From Pseudoduganella rivuli (lineage in GTDB: Bacteria > Pseudomonadota > Gammaproteobacteria > Burkholderiales > Burkholderiaceae_D), in contig NZ_WKJJ01000009.1 of the NCBI RefSeq assembly GCF_009674485.1, positions 62,001-126,000 on the forward strand: a stretch of 64,000 nt of DNA, read 5' to 3'. Positions 28,325-36,959 of the stretch are shown here, in pieces. A program made the translations under genes and the position numbers. Every line of letters begins with the position of its first letter. Within the stretch, counting starts at the first letter, position 1. The notes under the pieces were generated by a model. It was given only the letters and a program-made list of their open reading frames with translations. It ran no database searches and was not told the origin of the DNA.

Positions 28325-30928
28325 ATGTTACCGGGACCGATTTTGATTGTCGACGACGAACCCAGCAACCTTGCTGTACTCAAGCAAATCCTGGGCGACA
28401 CTTATACGCTTGCCTTCGCGCGCAATGGCGTCGATGGCCTGGCTGCAGCGCACAAGCATCGGCCCATCCTGGTCTTGCTCGACGTACAGATGCCTGGAAT
28501 GGATGGCTATGCAGTGTGCCGCGCACTGAAGAGCGACCCGCGGACGGAAGACACGCCCGTGATCTTCGTGTCGTCGATGGGGGAAGTCGGTGACGAAGCG
28601 GCCGGCTTCGCATGCGGCGCCGTCGACTACCTGACCAAGCCCGTGTCGCCCGCCATCGTGCATGCGCGCGTGCGCACCCACCTGTCGCTGGTGCGCGCGG
28701 CCGCGCTGGAACAGGAGCAGGCCAAGACTGCGCGCCTGAGCCGCATCCACGCGGTACTGTCGGGCACCAACAGCGCCATCGTCCGTATCCACCAGCCGCA
28801 ACCACTGCTGCAGGAAGCTTGCCGGATTGCCGTATCCCACGGCGGCTTCGGACTGGCGTGGATCGGTGTGGCCGGCCCCACTGGCAAGATCGCGGTCACC
28901 GCATCCGAAGGCGAGGCCGCCGGCCAGGCCGACGTGCAGCAATCCGCTTCGGGCGTGATTCGCCATCTGCTGGGCGGCGGCGCGACGGTGGTTTGCAACG
29001 ACGTGCGCAGCCCGGATGGGTTTCCCCAGTGTTGCGAGGATGCCGAGGCGCGCGGTTTCGGCTCCATGGTGGGCTTGCCCCTGCATTCGCCACGGGGCGT
29101 CAACGGCGCGATGCTGCTGTATGCACAGGGAACCGATATTTTCGACCCTGAAGAAATGAAATTGCTGGGCGAACTGGCGGGCGACATCGTGTTTGCGCTC
29201 GATGCCATTGCCAACGAACAGCGCGCCAACTACCTGTCGTATTACGATGCGCTGACAGGTTTGCCGAACATGGAACTGTTCCTGGACCGGCTGGAACAGA
29301 TCGAACAAAACGCGTTCCACAGCGGCGGCGGCGCCTTCGTCATCGTGTTGAACCTGGAACGCTTCAAACAGGTCAATGACACGGTGGGCCGGCATGGCGG
29401 CGACGAGGTGTTGCGCGTGATTGCGCGGCGGCTGGGCGAAGACCTGGGGCGGCAGTGCACGGTGGCGCGGGTGGGCGCCGACAACTTTGCCGTGGCCGGC
29501 GAGCGCGGCATCGATGAAAACGTCAACGCGCTGTGCGCCACCCTGCTCAACCTCGTCAGCGAACCCATGACGGTGCACGGCTCGACCCTGCAATTGGCGG
29601 CGCGCCTGGGCGTCTCCGTGTACCCGGCCGACGCCAGCGATTCGGAATCGCTGTTCAAGAACGCGGAAGCGGCGCTACGGCAAACCAAGGCGGTGCTGGC
29701 GCGCTTCCAGTACTACTCGCAGGAATTGAACGCACGGCTGGCGGAAAAAGCGGAACTGGAACGCTTGCTGAAGGAAGCCATCGACGGCGGCCAGTTCACC
29801 ATGTATTACCAGCCGAAAGTGGACTTGCACACCGGTCAGATCGGCGGCGCGGAAGCGCTGATCCGCTGGCAGCACCCGGTCATGGGCACCGTGTCTCCCG
29901 ACCGCTTCATCCCGCTGGCCGAAGAAACCGGCTTGATCGTCCCCATCGGCGACTGGGTGATCCGCGCCGTGTGCGCGCAACAGGCACAATGGCAACGCGA
30001 AGGCCAGCGCATCGTGCCGGTGGCGGTCAACCTGTCGGCGCTGCAATTCCGTGAAAGCAATGTGCTGCAAATCATTTCCGGCGCGCTGGAACAGCATGGC
30101 CTGGACCCGCGCTGGCTGGAAGTGGAATTGACGGAATCGCTGGTCATGCATGATCCACATGCGGCGCAGCAAACCATGCGTGATTTTGGCAAACTGGGCT
30201 TGCACATTTCGCTGGACGATTTCGGCACCGGCTATTCGTCGCTGGCCTACCTGAAGCGCTTCCCCTTCCAATACGTGAAAATCGACCGCGCCTTTGTCAC
30301 GGAAATCAGCAACAACCCGGACGATGCCGCCATCGCCACCGCCATCATCGCCATGGCGCACAGCCTGCGCATGAGTGTGATTGCGGAAGGCGTGGAATCG
30401 GAAGCGCAAATGCAATTCCTGCGGTCGCGCCAGTGCGATTACCTGCAGGGCTATTACTTCAGCCGCCCCTTGCAGGCGGCGGAATTCAACAAGATAGTCC
30501 AGGATAGCAAACAATTGCCCTTGGCCAGCGACCTGGACAGGCCGGAACACACGCTGCTCCTCGTCGATGACGATGAAGCACTCCTGGCCGGCATGCAGCG
30601 CACTCTGCGGGGTGAAGGCTACCGCATCCTGTGCGCCACCTCCGCGTCCGAAGCCATGGACTTGCTGGCGCTGCAGCCGGTCCAGGTCATCGTCTGCAAC
30701 CAGCTGGCGCAGAAACCGGACCGCAAACCGGTGCTGGGTTCCGCCGCGCGCATGTACCCGGACACCATGCGCATCGCGCTGAGCAGCCAGCAACAACTGG
30801 GCGCCGTGCTGGATGCGGTCAACAGGGGAGAAATCTACCGTTTCCTGACCAAGCCATGGGATGAAGACATCCTCAAGCGCACCATCCGGGAAGCATTCCA
30901 GCGCTACCGGCCCGCCGTCTGCGCCTGA
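28325..30928 (+). CDS. Response regulator with c-di-GMP phosphodiesterase output (REC-GAF-degenerate GGDEF-EAL-REC)
   Basis: The product is 867 aa; GGAGGAG precedes the ATG. REC1 (5-122) has Asp53 and TKP. A GAF-like domain covers about 145-295. The GGDEF domain is degenerate, with GADNF at 384-388, so cyclase activity is unlikely. The EAL domain looks active: EAL at 510-512, DDFGTGYSSL and KIDRAFV. A C-terminal receiver (about 742-860, TLLLVDDDEAL...FLTKPW) has Asn792 where the phosphorylated Asp should be. The likely role is phosphorylation-controlled breakdown of c-di-GMP, placing motility or biofilm under the upstream kinase. Confidence 0.88.
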   Translation: MLPGPILIVDDEPSNLAVLKQILGDTYTLAFARNGVDGLAAAHKHRPILVLLDVQMPGMDGYAVCRALKSDPRTEDTPVIFVSSMGEVGDEAAGFACGAVDYLTKPVSPAIVHARVRTHLSLVRAAALEQEQAKTARLSRIHAVLSGTNSAIVRIHQPQPLLQEACRIAVSHGGFGLAWIGVAGPTGKIAVTASEGEAAGQADVQQSASGVIRHLLGGGATVVCNDVRSPDGFPQCCEDAEARGFGSMVGLPLHSPRGVNGAMLLYAQGTDIFDPEEMKLLGELAGDIVFALDAIANEQRANYLSYYDALTGLPNMELFLDRLEQIEQNAFHSGGGAFVIVLNLERFKQVNDTVGRHGGDEVLRVIARRLGEDLGRQCTVARVGADNFAVAGERGIDENVNALCATLLNLVSEPMTVHGSTLQLAARLGVSVYPADASDSESLFKNAEAALRQTKAVLARFQYYSQELNARLAEKAELERLLKEAIDGGQFTMYYQPKVDLHTGQIGGAEALIRWQHPVMGTVSPDRFIPLAEETGLIVPIGDWVIRAVCAQQAQWQREGQRIVPVAVNLSALQFRESNVLQIISGALEQHGLDPRWLEVELTESLVMHDPHAAQQTMRDFGKLGLHISLDDFGTGYSSLAYLKRFPFQYVKIDRAFVTEISNNPDDAAIATAIIAMAHSLRMSVIAEGVESEAQMQFLRSRQCDYLQGYYFSRPLQAAEFNKIVQDSKQLPLASDLDRPEHTLLLVDDDEALLAGMQRTLRGEGYRILCATSASEAMDLLALQPVQVIVCNQLAQKPDRKPVLGSAARMYPDTMRIALSSQQQLGAVLDAVNRGEIYRFLTKPWDEDILKRTIREAFQRYRPAVCA

Positions 30929-31071
30929 ACCCGCCCTCCCCGCGAAGGCGGGGAGCAGGTGGGACGTCCGCGGCCGATTGTCCGCTTGTCCATTGGCCCG
31001 CGTGTCATTACTATTCAACATTGCCGCCCTATCATGGCGGCTTCCCGTCGACCAACCTGTCCAGCCTACGA

Positions 31072-32736
31072 ATGCCTACACTGACCCGGTGTTTCACCCT
31101 GCTTGCCCCCCTTTCCCTGTCCATCGCGGCCCATGCAGCCGCCCCGGCCCCGTCGCCATCGCCCAAGCTGGTGGTGGTCATGGTGGTCGACGGCCTGCCC
31201 AATGAACAAGTGCTGCGCTACCGCAGCCAGTTCGGCGCGGGCGGTTTCCGCCGCCTGATGGAACAAGGCGCCTACTTCCAGAACGCGCACCAGGCCCATG
31301 GCGTGACAGTGACGGCGGTCGGCCATGCGGCCGTGCTGACGGGGGCGTATCCGTACATGCACGGCATCGTCGGCAATAACTGGGTCAACCCGGCCACCAA
31401 AGAAAGCATGTATTGCACCGAAGACCGGACCCATACCTATTTGGGCGTGAAGACGCAGCCGTCCGACGGCACGTCGCCGCGCAACCTGCGCGTCAACACG
31501 GTGGGCGACGAACTACGCTACAGCAATGGCAACCAGTCGAAAGTTGTCACGGTCTCCGGCAAGGACCGGGGCGCCATCCTGTTGGCGGGCAAAGCCGGCA
31601 CCGCCTATATGTACGCGGACGATACCGGCCAGTTCATGACGTCGTCGTATTACATGGCGTCGTACCCGCAATGGGTCACGCGCTTCAACGACGCGAAACC
31701 GGCGGACCAGTTCTATGGCAAGAACTGGACGCCGCTGCTGCCGCCGGCGGCGTACGAACACGATGCCGACGACGACCTGGTGGCGCCGCGCGCAGGGGGG
31801 GAAGAGCGCAACCGCTTCCCGTTTGCCATGGCCAGCGAGTCCGGCCAGCTCGACGCGAAATATTACAACCGTCTGCGCTCGTCGCCGTTCCTCGACAAGC
31901 TGACCCTGGACTTCGCGCGCGCCGCGATTGCCGGTGAAAACCTGGGCAAGAACCCGGCCGGCGTGCCGGACGTGCTGGGCATCAGCCTGTCCAGCCACGA
32001 TTACATCAACCACGCGTACGGGCCGGAAAGCCGCGCCTCGCACGACCATTTACAGCAACTGGACCGCCTGCTGGCGGGCTTCTTTACGGACCTGGACAAG
32101 ACCGTCGGCCTGGAGAACACCCTCGTCGTGCTGACGGCCGACCATGGGTTCCCGAATACGCCGGAGTTTTACCAGTCCCGCAAATTCGATGCCGGCCGCG
32201 TCGATGGCAAAAAACTGGTGGCCGACCTCGACGCCCACCTGGCCGCCACGTTCAAGCTGACCAAACCCGTCACCGCCTACCTGCTGCCGAATATCCACCT
32301 CGACTATGAACAGATCGCGCAGGCCGGCCTGAAACGCGAAGACGTGGAACAGGCCGCCGTGCGCTGGCTGGCCAAACAGCCCGGCATCGCCGACGCGTAT
32401 GGCCGCACGCAACTGGAAAACGGCACGGTGCCCCGCACCCGCATCGGCACGCTGATGCAGCGCGCGTGGAACCGCGACAATTCCGGCGACGTGCTGCTGG
32501 TGATGAAGCCGTACTGGATCATCGGCGGCGGCAAACATGGCACCACCCACGGCGCACCGTATGCCTACGACACCAACGTGCCGCTGTTCATGATGGGCAA
32601 GCAATGGATCAAACCGGGAGCGAGCGGCGTCTACACGGAAGTGCAGGACATCGCACCGACCTTGTCCTACCTGCTGAAAGTGCGTCCGCCAGCGGGCGCG
32701 GAAGGCCGCGTACTGGCGGAGTTCCTGCAAAAATAA
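31072..32736 (+). CDS. PafA-like alkaline phosphatase / type I phosphodiesterase
   Basis: The product is 554 aa from the ATG at 31072, where a signal peptide (MPTLTRC...IAAHA) begins; the frame opens upstream but without a signal. Metal and catalytic residues of the alkaline phosphatase superfamily are seen: Asp40 (VVDGLP), nucleophile Thr81 (TAVGHA), SSHDYINHAYGP, TADHGF and GTTHG. PafA-type enzymes are periplasmic, calcium/zinc-dependent phosphomonoesterases with a Thr nucleophile that work at low phosphate. No clear ribosome site is seen and I found no Pho box. The gene stands alone between the c-di-GMP system and a convergent ter operon. Confidence 0.83.
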   Translation: MPTLTRCFTLLAPLSLSIAAHAAAPAPSPSPKLVVVMVVDGLPNEQVLRYRSQFGAGGFRRLMEQGAYFQNAHQAHGVTVTAVGHAAVLTGAYPYMHGIVGNNWVNPATKESMYCTEDRTHTYLGVKTQPSDGTSPRNLRVNTVGDELRYSNGNQSKVVTVSGKDRGAILLAGKAGTAYMYADDTGQFMTSSYYMASYPQWVTRFNDAKPADQFYGKNWTPLLPPAAYEHDADDDLVAPRAGGEERNRFPFAMASESGQLDAKYYNRLRSSPFLDKLTLDFARAAIAGENLGKNPAGVPDVLGISLSSHDYINHAYGPESRASHDHLQQLDRLLAGFFTDLDKTVGLENTLVVLTADHGFPNTPEFYQSRKFDAGRVDGKKLVADLDAHLAATFKLTKPVTAYLLPNIHLDYEQIAQAGLKREDVEQAAVRWLAKQPGIADAYGRTQLENGTVPRTRIGTLMQRAWNRDNSGDVLLVMKPYWIIGGGKHGTTHGAPYAYDTNVPLFMMGKQWIKPGASGVYTEVQDIAPTLSYLLKVRPPAGAEGRVLAEFLQK

Positions 32737-32770
32737 AAAAAACGGCAGCCCCCTCTGACAAAGGCTGCCG
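32735..32770 (-). terminator. Rho-independent terminator of the terD-AIM24-terZ operon
   Basis: Read on the minus strand, an 8-bp stem CGGCAGCC/GGCTGCCG (32770-32763 with 32750-32743) is followed directly by eight T residues (32742-32735). It lies 46 bp after the terZ-like stop and abuts the end of the convergent phosphatase gene. Confidence 0.85.
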
Positions 32771-32816
32771 CGAAAGAGACGCGCCATGGGGAACGCGCCC
32801 CGGGAACGCTTTACGG

Positions 32817-33401
32817 TTAGTTCAGGTGCGCCGCGATTTGCGGCAGCAATTCATCGAACGTGCGGCCGGTGCCGTTTTCACCGATCGCATGCATTTTCCA
32901 TTCGCCGTTGTGGCGGTACAGCTTGGCCATGATTTGCGCCGAGTGGTTGCCCTGCACGGACAGGTTGAAACGCGCGACTTCCTTGCCGTCGGCCGCGTTG
33001 ATCAGGCGGCAGTAGGCGTTTTCCACTTGCGCGAAGCTCTGGCCCGTGAAGCTGTTGACGGTGAAGACGATGCTCTTCACGTCGGCCGGCACCGACGACA
33101 GCGACACGCTGATCTGTTCATCGTCGCCATCGCCGGCGCCCGTGCGGTTGTCGCCCGAGTGGTTGATACTGCCGTCACGGCTCTTCAACTGGCGGAACCA
33201 CACCACGTCCAGCGGACGGTTGTTGGTGTCGAACAGGACGCACGAGGCGTCGAGGTCGATTTCCGCCTTGCTGCCGCCGAAACCAAAGAACCCCTTGGAT
33301 TTGACGGCATCCCAGCCCAGGCCCATCACCACGCGGGACAACGTGCTGCCCGCTTCTTTGTCCAGAGAAATCTTCTGGCCCTTTTGCAAATTCACTGACA
33401 T
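32817..33401 (-). CDS. TerZ-like TerD-domain protein
   Basis: The product is 194 aa with a TerD fold. Calcium-binding acids are present in EIDLDASC and HSGDNRTGAGDGDDE. Features more like TerZ than TerD are the GFFGFGG insertion, VVWFRQLKS, and the ending VNSFTGQSFAQVENAYCRL. Ter proteins give resistance to tellurite, some phages and colicins, probably as calcium-linked membrane stress complexes; their exact biochemistry is unknown. It is the last gene of a three-gene operon, 11 bp after the AIM24-type gene, and is followed by a good terminator. Confidence 0.85.
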   Translation of the reverse strand: MSVNLQKGQKISLDKEAGSTLSRVVMGLGWDAVKSKGFFGFGGSKAEIDLDASCVLFDTNNRPLDVVWFRQLKSRDGSINHSGDNRTGAGDGDDEQISVSLSSVPADVKSIVFTVNSFTGQSFAQVENAYCRLINAADGKEVARFNLSVQGNHSAQIMAKLYRHNGEWKMHAIGENGTGRTFDELLPQIAAHLN

Positions 33402-33412
33402 AACACCTCCTG

Positions 33413-34111
33413 TTACGAACTTTGAGGACCGCGCACCCAGGCCAGGAAGCCATTGCGGTTACGCGAACACACGAGGATCTTTCCCTGACCCGAGAAGCGC
33501 AGCACCATCCCTTCGCCGCTGGTCACACTGTTGACCAGGTTGCCGAAGAAGCCGCTGCTGCGGTTGGTCGTCACCGACATTTCATAGTGCAGGCTGCTGT
33601 CCCAGCACACCACGTGCGAGTTGTCGATGATGACGTCCTTGCCTGGCGCCACGTCCAATAAGGAAATGGAACCGAAGCCCGATACCGCCACCTGGCCGCT
33701 GCCCGACGTTTCCGTGATGAAGAAACCGCCGGACTGGGCGAACAGCGCGTTGCCCAGGCTTTGCGTGCGCACATTCAGTTGCACGCTGGAGCTGGCAGCG
33801 ACGAATGCGCCGTCGCTGATCATGTATTGCCGCTGGCCCACGTCCATCACTTGCATGGCGCCCGGCAAGGTCGGCGACAGCAGGCAATCGCCATCGCCCT
33901 TGGTTGCTTCAATATGCTGCTGGAAGAACGATTCACCGTTGGCAAAGGTGCGCATCAACGCGCTGCCCAGCCCACCGCTCATGCGGCCTTTCAGCTCCAG
34001 GTTGGACTCCATCATGACCATGGCATCCGATTCGCAATAAATCTTTTCGCCATGGCGCATCGAGACATGCAGGAAGGGATCGACATCCCCTGTCACGGTA
34101 AATACTGGCAT
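33413..34111 (-). CDS. AIM24 / TIGR00266 family protein
   Basis: The product is 232 aa and built of beta strands without a signal or membrane segment. Recognisable blocks are GEKIYCESDAMVMMES, GGLGSALMRTFANGESFFQ and the AIM24-type core GQVAVSGFGSI. Relatives are common beside TerD genes in bacteria, and the yeast namesake is mitochondrial, but no biochemical activity is known. It sits between terD-like and terZ-like genes with gaps of 12 and 11 bp, so it should act in the same stress response. Confidence 0.85.
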   Translation of the reverse strand: MPVFTVTGDVDPFLHVSMRHGEKIYCESDAMVMMESNLELKGRMSGGLGSALMRTFANGESFFQQHIEATKGDGDCLLSPTLPGAMQVMDVGQRQYMISDGAFVAASSSVQLNVRTQSLGNALFAQSGGFFITETSGSGQVAVSGFGSISLLDVAPGKDVIIDNSHVVCWDSSLHYEMSVTTNRSSGFFGNLVNSVTSGEGMVLRFSGQGKILVCSRNRNGFLAWVRGPQSS

Positions 34112-34123
34112 GATCTCTTACCG

Positions 34124-34699
34124 TTAAACGTTCACGCCGAACGACGACGCCAGTGCGCCCAGGCCGCCTTTGTAACCCTGGCCGACCGCGCGGAATTTCC
34201 AGTCGCTGCCGTTGCGATAGACTTCGCCAAAGACCAGCGAGGTTTCAACGGAACCGTCTTCCGACAAGTCGAAGCGGGCGATTTCCTGGCCGTTGGCCGC
34301 GTTCACGCAGCGTACGAAGGCTTTCTGGACCTGGCCGAAGTTCTGGCGGCGCGCTTCCGCTTCGTGGATCGTCACGCACACGGAAATCTTCTCGATTTCA
34401 GCAGGCACTTTCGACAGTTCCACGGTCACGGTTTCATCGTCGCCTTCGCCGGCGCCGGTGCGGTTGTCGCCCGAGTGGGTCACGGAACCGTCGGACGATT
34501 TCAGGTTGTTGTAGAAGATGAAGTCATTGTCGCCGCGTACTTTCCCATCCGCTTTCAGCAGGAAGGCCGAGCTGTCGATGTCGAATGCGGCGCCGTCGGT
34601 GTTGCGGACATCCCAGCCCAGGCCCACGACCAGTTTCGACAGGCCGGGAGCTTCTTTGCTCAGGTTGACGTTACCGCCTTTTTGCAGACTGATTGCCAT
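34124..34699 (-). CDS. TerD family tellurium-resistance/stress protein
   Basis: The product is 191 aa and close to E. coli TerD/TerE in length and pattern: LSKLVVGLGWDVR, FDIDSSAFLL, DFIFYNNLKSSDGSVTHSGDNRTGAGEGDDE, then RRQNFGQVQKAFVR and WKFRAVGQGYKGGL. The acidic SGDNRTG...DD segment binds calcium in characterised members. It is the first gene of the operon, with GGAGT before the start codon. A TerC-like DUF475 gene lies upstream in the same direction. Confidence 0.9.
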   Translation of the reverse strand: MAISLQKGGNVNLSKEAPGLSKLVVGLGWDVRNTDGAAFDIDSSAFLLKADGKVRGDNDFIFYNNLKSSDGSVTHSGDNRTGAGEGDDETVTVELSKVPAEIEKISVCVTIHEAEARRQNFGQVQKAFVRCVNAANGQEIARFDLSEDGSVETSLVFGEVYRNGSDWKFRAVGQGYKGGLGALASSFGVNV

Positions 34700-34735
34700 G
34701 ATGTGTTACTCCTATGAAGTTTTAACTCAAGTGTC

Positions 34736-34772
34736 TGAACACCTTGCTGCATCAGCGGCGGGCCGGTGTTCA
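34736..34772. repeat. Inverted repeat between DUF475 and terD
   Basis: TGAACACC (34736-34743) is repeated inverted as GGTGTTCA (34765-34772), with a smaller GCTG/CAGC hairpin inside. It could be a terminator-like structure for the DUF475 gene or an operator for terD. There is no T-run. Confidence 0.4.
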
Positions 34773-34804
34773 ATGGGCACGCCGCTATTCTTGTTACCGA
34801 CTGC

Positions 34805-34855
34805 TCAAACAGCAGCCAGCGCTTGTTTCTTGTACCGGATCGACGACCAAAGTGA
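34805..34855 (-). pseudogene. Remnant duplicated 3' tail of a DUF475 gene
   Basis: Immediately after the DUF475 stop, the minus strand would encode SLWSSIRYKKQALAAV and a stop, closely resembling the real C-terminus SLWSSVQYKKRQALTIA. The DNA copies (34805-34855 and 34859-34912) share 33 of 39 bases over the first 13 aligned codons, with one whole-codon gap, and many differences fall at third codon positions. This looks like the end of a former second gene copy, most of which was lost by recombination. Confidence 0.7.
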
Positions 34856-34858
34856 ATC

Positions 34859-35902
34859 TCACGCTATGGTTAGCGCCTGCCGTTTCTTATACTGGACCGA
34901 CGACCAAAGCGACGCGCCAATGAAAGCCACACCAATCAAGCCCGTGAAGATTTCCGGGATGTGGAACTTGATCGACAGCAGCATGATCACGGCCAGGATG
35001 CCGATGGCGTAGTGCGCGCCGTGCTCCAGGTACACAAATTCATCCAGCGTGCCTTTCTCCACCAGGTAAATCGTCAGCGAACGGACGAACATCGCGCCAA
35101 TCGCCAGGCCCAGCATGATGATCACGACGTCATTCGTGATGGCAAACGCGCCAATCACACCGTCGAAACTGAACGACGCATCCAGCACTTCCAGGTACAG
35201 GAAACCGCCGATACCGCCGCGTTTGACCATGTCGCCCACGTTGGTGCCGCCTTCTTCTTCCGCTTCCAGCAGGCTGGACAAACCATCCACCGCCACGTAA
35301 ATCAGCACGCCCCACAGGCCGGCGATCAGCACGATCAATTTCTGACCTTCTTCCACCATGCCCAGGCAAGCCAGCAATGCGCCGATGGTGACCATGACGG
35401 AGACCGACGACATCTTGCCCAGCGAACCCAGCTTCTTCTCGAAGTTGCCCAGCCAGTGGGTTTCCTTTTCCTTATCCAGCAGGAAGTTCAGGAACACCAG
35501 CAACAGGAACGCGCCGCCAAATGCCGCCACTTCCGCGTGGTGATTGGTCAGGTGCATCGAATACGCTTTCGGGTCGTTCAGCGCCAAGGTCCAGACTTCC
35601 GCCAGACTGATATCGGCCGCCACCGCGACAATCACCAGCGGGAACAGCAAGCGCATACCAAACACGGCGATGATGATGCCCACGCCCAGGAACAGTTTTT
35701 TCCAGAACGCGTCCCACGTTTTCAAGACGGAGGCGTTCACCACCGCGTTGTCGAACGACAGCGATACTTCCATCACGGCGAGAATCACCGCGATACCCAG
35801 CGCCGTCAGTGCGCCGCCCCAGCCCGTGTGCTGGTATCCCCACCAGCCTGCAACCGCAAGGCAGATGAAGGAGACAATGAATGAAACCCTGAAATGTTTC
35901 AT
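34859..35902 (-). CDS. TerC-like integral membrane protein (DUF475)
   Basis: The product is 347 aa with about nine membrane segments. Two half-repeats each carry an acidic intramembrane motif: EVSLSFDNAVVNASVL near residue 46 and DASFSFDGVIGAF near 240, the pattern of the TerC/LysE-type superfamily. Relatives export metal ions such as manganese or associate with Ter proteins at the membrane. AAGGAAAAAACA precedes the ATG. It lies upstream of the terD operon, separated by 159 bp, and diverges from an NhaR-like regulator gene. Confidence 0.85.
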   Translation of the reverse strand: MKHFRVSFIVSFICLAVAGWWGYQHTGWGGALTALGIAVILAVMEVSLSFDNAVVNASVLKTWDAFWKKLFLGVGIIIAVFGMRLLFPLVIVAVAADISLAEVWTLALNDPKAYSMHLTNHHAEVAAFGGAFLLLVFLNFLLDKEKETHWLGNFEKKLGSLGKMSSVSVMVTIGALLACLGMVEEGQKLIVLIAGLWGVLIYVAVDGLSSLLEAEEEGGTNVGDMVKRGGIGGFLYLEVLDASFSFDGVIGAFAITNDVVIIMLGLAIGAMFVRSLTIYLVEKGTLDEFVYLEHGAHYAIGILAVIMLLSIKFHIPEIFTGLIGVAFIGASLWSSVQYKKRQALTIA

Positions 35903-36003
35903 TGTTTTTTCCTTTCGTGTTGATCAATGTCAGGCAGTGTAAAGAAAACACGCGAATAGAAAAATGGAAGATAATCGAAGGATTACTTCGCAAAAACAGA
36001 ACC

Positions 36004-36900
36004 ATGAAAACCGCAGGCATCAACTTCAGGCATCTTTATTTCTTCTGGGCAGTGGCAAAGGAAGGCAGCGTGACGCGCGCCGCCGAGCGCCTCGGGCTGG
36101 CGATCCAGACTGTCAGCACGCAACTGGCGTTGCTGGACCAGTCGCTGGGCAAGGCGCTCTTAACCCAGCAGGGCCGCCGCCTGGTGCCGACCGAAGCGGG
36201 CCGCGTGGCGCTGGATTACGCGGACCAGATTTTTCAACTGGAAGACCAGTTGCAGCAGGCGCTGTCCGATGTGGATGCGGGCCGCATGCGGTTGACGGTC
36301 GGCATTTCCGATTCGCTGCCCAAGCTGGTGGCCTATCACTTGCTGGCCACGACGCAGGCACTGGAAAAGCCTGTCAAGCTGATCTGTATGGAAGATGAAT
36401 ATGATGCGCTGCTGGCCGACCTGGCGCTGAACAAGCTCGACGTGGTGTTGACGGACCGCGCCGTGCGCGCCACACCGAGCTTGCGCGTGTTCAGCCACCT
36501 GTTGATGGAGAGCCAGATGCAGTTATACGGCGTGCCCAAACTGGCGCGCCGCTACCGGCGCAACTTCCCCCTTAGCCTGCATGGCGCGCCGTTGCTGATG
36601 CCGACGCGGAACAATGCGCTGCGGGGCCGCATCGACGCATGGTTCGTGCAGCACGGTGTGCGGCCCGACGTGGTGGGGGAATTTGAAGACAATGCGATGC
36701 TGAACACCTTTGGCCGCAACGGCATGGGATTGTTCTTTGCCCCCGCCGTACTGGCGCAGGACATGCGCGAACAGTTCGACGTGGACCTGGTGGGACAGGC
36801 GCCGGAATTGCGCGAACAGTTTTATGCGATTTCCAACGAGCGCAAGATCAAGCACCCGGCAGTGGAGGCGATCCTGGAATCCTTGCAGGCAATGTCGTAA
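36004..36900 (+). CDS. LysR-family regulator, NhaR type
   Basis: The product is 298 aa from the ATG at 36004; the open frame extends upstream without family resemblance. The N-terminal helix-turn-helix reads LYFFWAVAKEGSVTRAAERLGLAIQTVSTQLALLDQ, characteristic of the NhaR subgroup, followed by the effector-binding domain. NhaR proteins answer to sodium or related stress signals. It diverges from the DUF475 gene over a 101-bp gap, so it may control that gene and the ter operon. Confidence 0.85.
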   Translation: MKTAGINFRHLYFFWAVAKEGSVTRAAERLGLAIQTVSTQLALLDQSLGKALLTQQGRRLVPTEAGRVALDYADQIFQLEDQLQQALSDVDAGRMRLTVGISDSLPKLVAYHLLATTQALEKPVKLICMEDEYDALLADLALNKLDVVLTDRAVRATPSLRVFSHLLMESQMQLYGVPKLARRYRRNFPLSLHGAPLLMPTRNNALRGRIDAWFVQHGVRPDVVGEFEDNAMLNTFGRNGMGLFFAPAVLAQDMREQFDVDLVGQAPELREQFYAISNERKIKHPAVEAILESLQAMS

Positions 36901-36959
36901 CGCAACGCAAGGCCCGGGAGTATCATTTTGGAATGCTGACTTGCGCGAGGGGTTGTATT

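Noticed and set aside
35902..36003. Extended N-terminus of the LysR regulator
   Set aside because: LysR helix-turn-helix begins right after the ATG at 36004; the extension overlaps the divergent promoter region.
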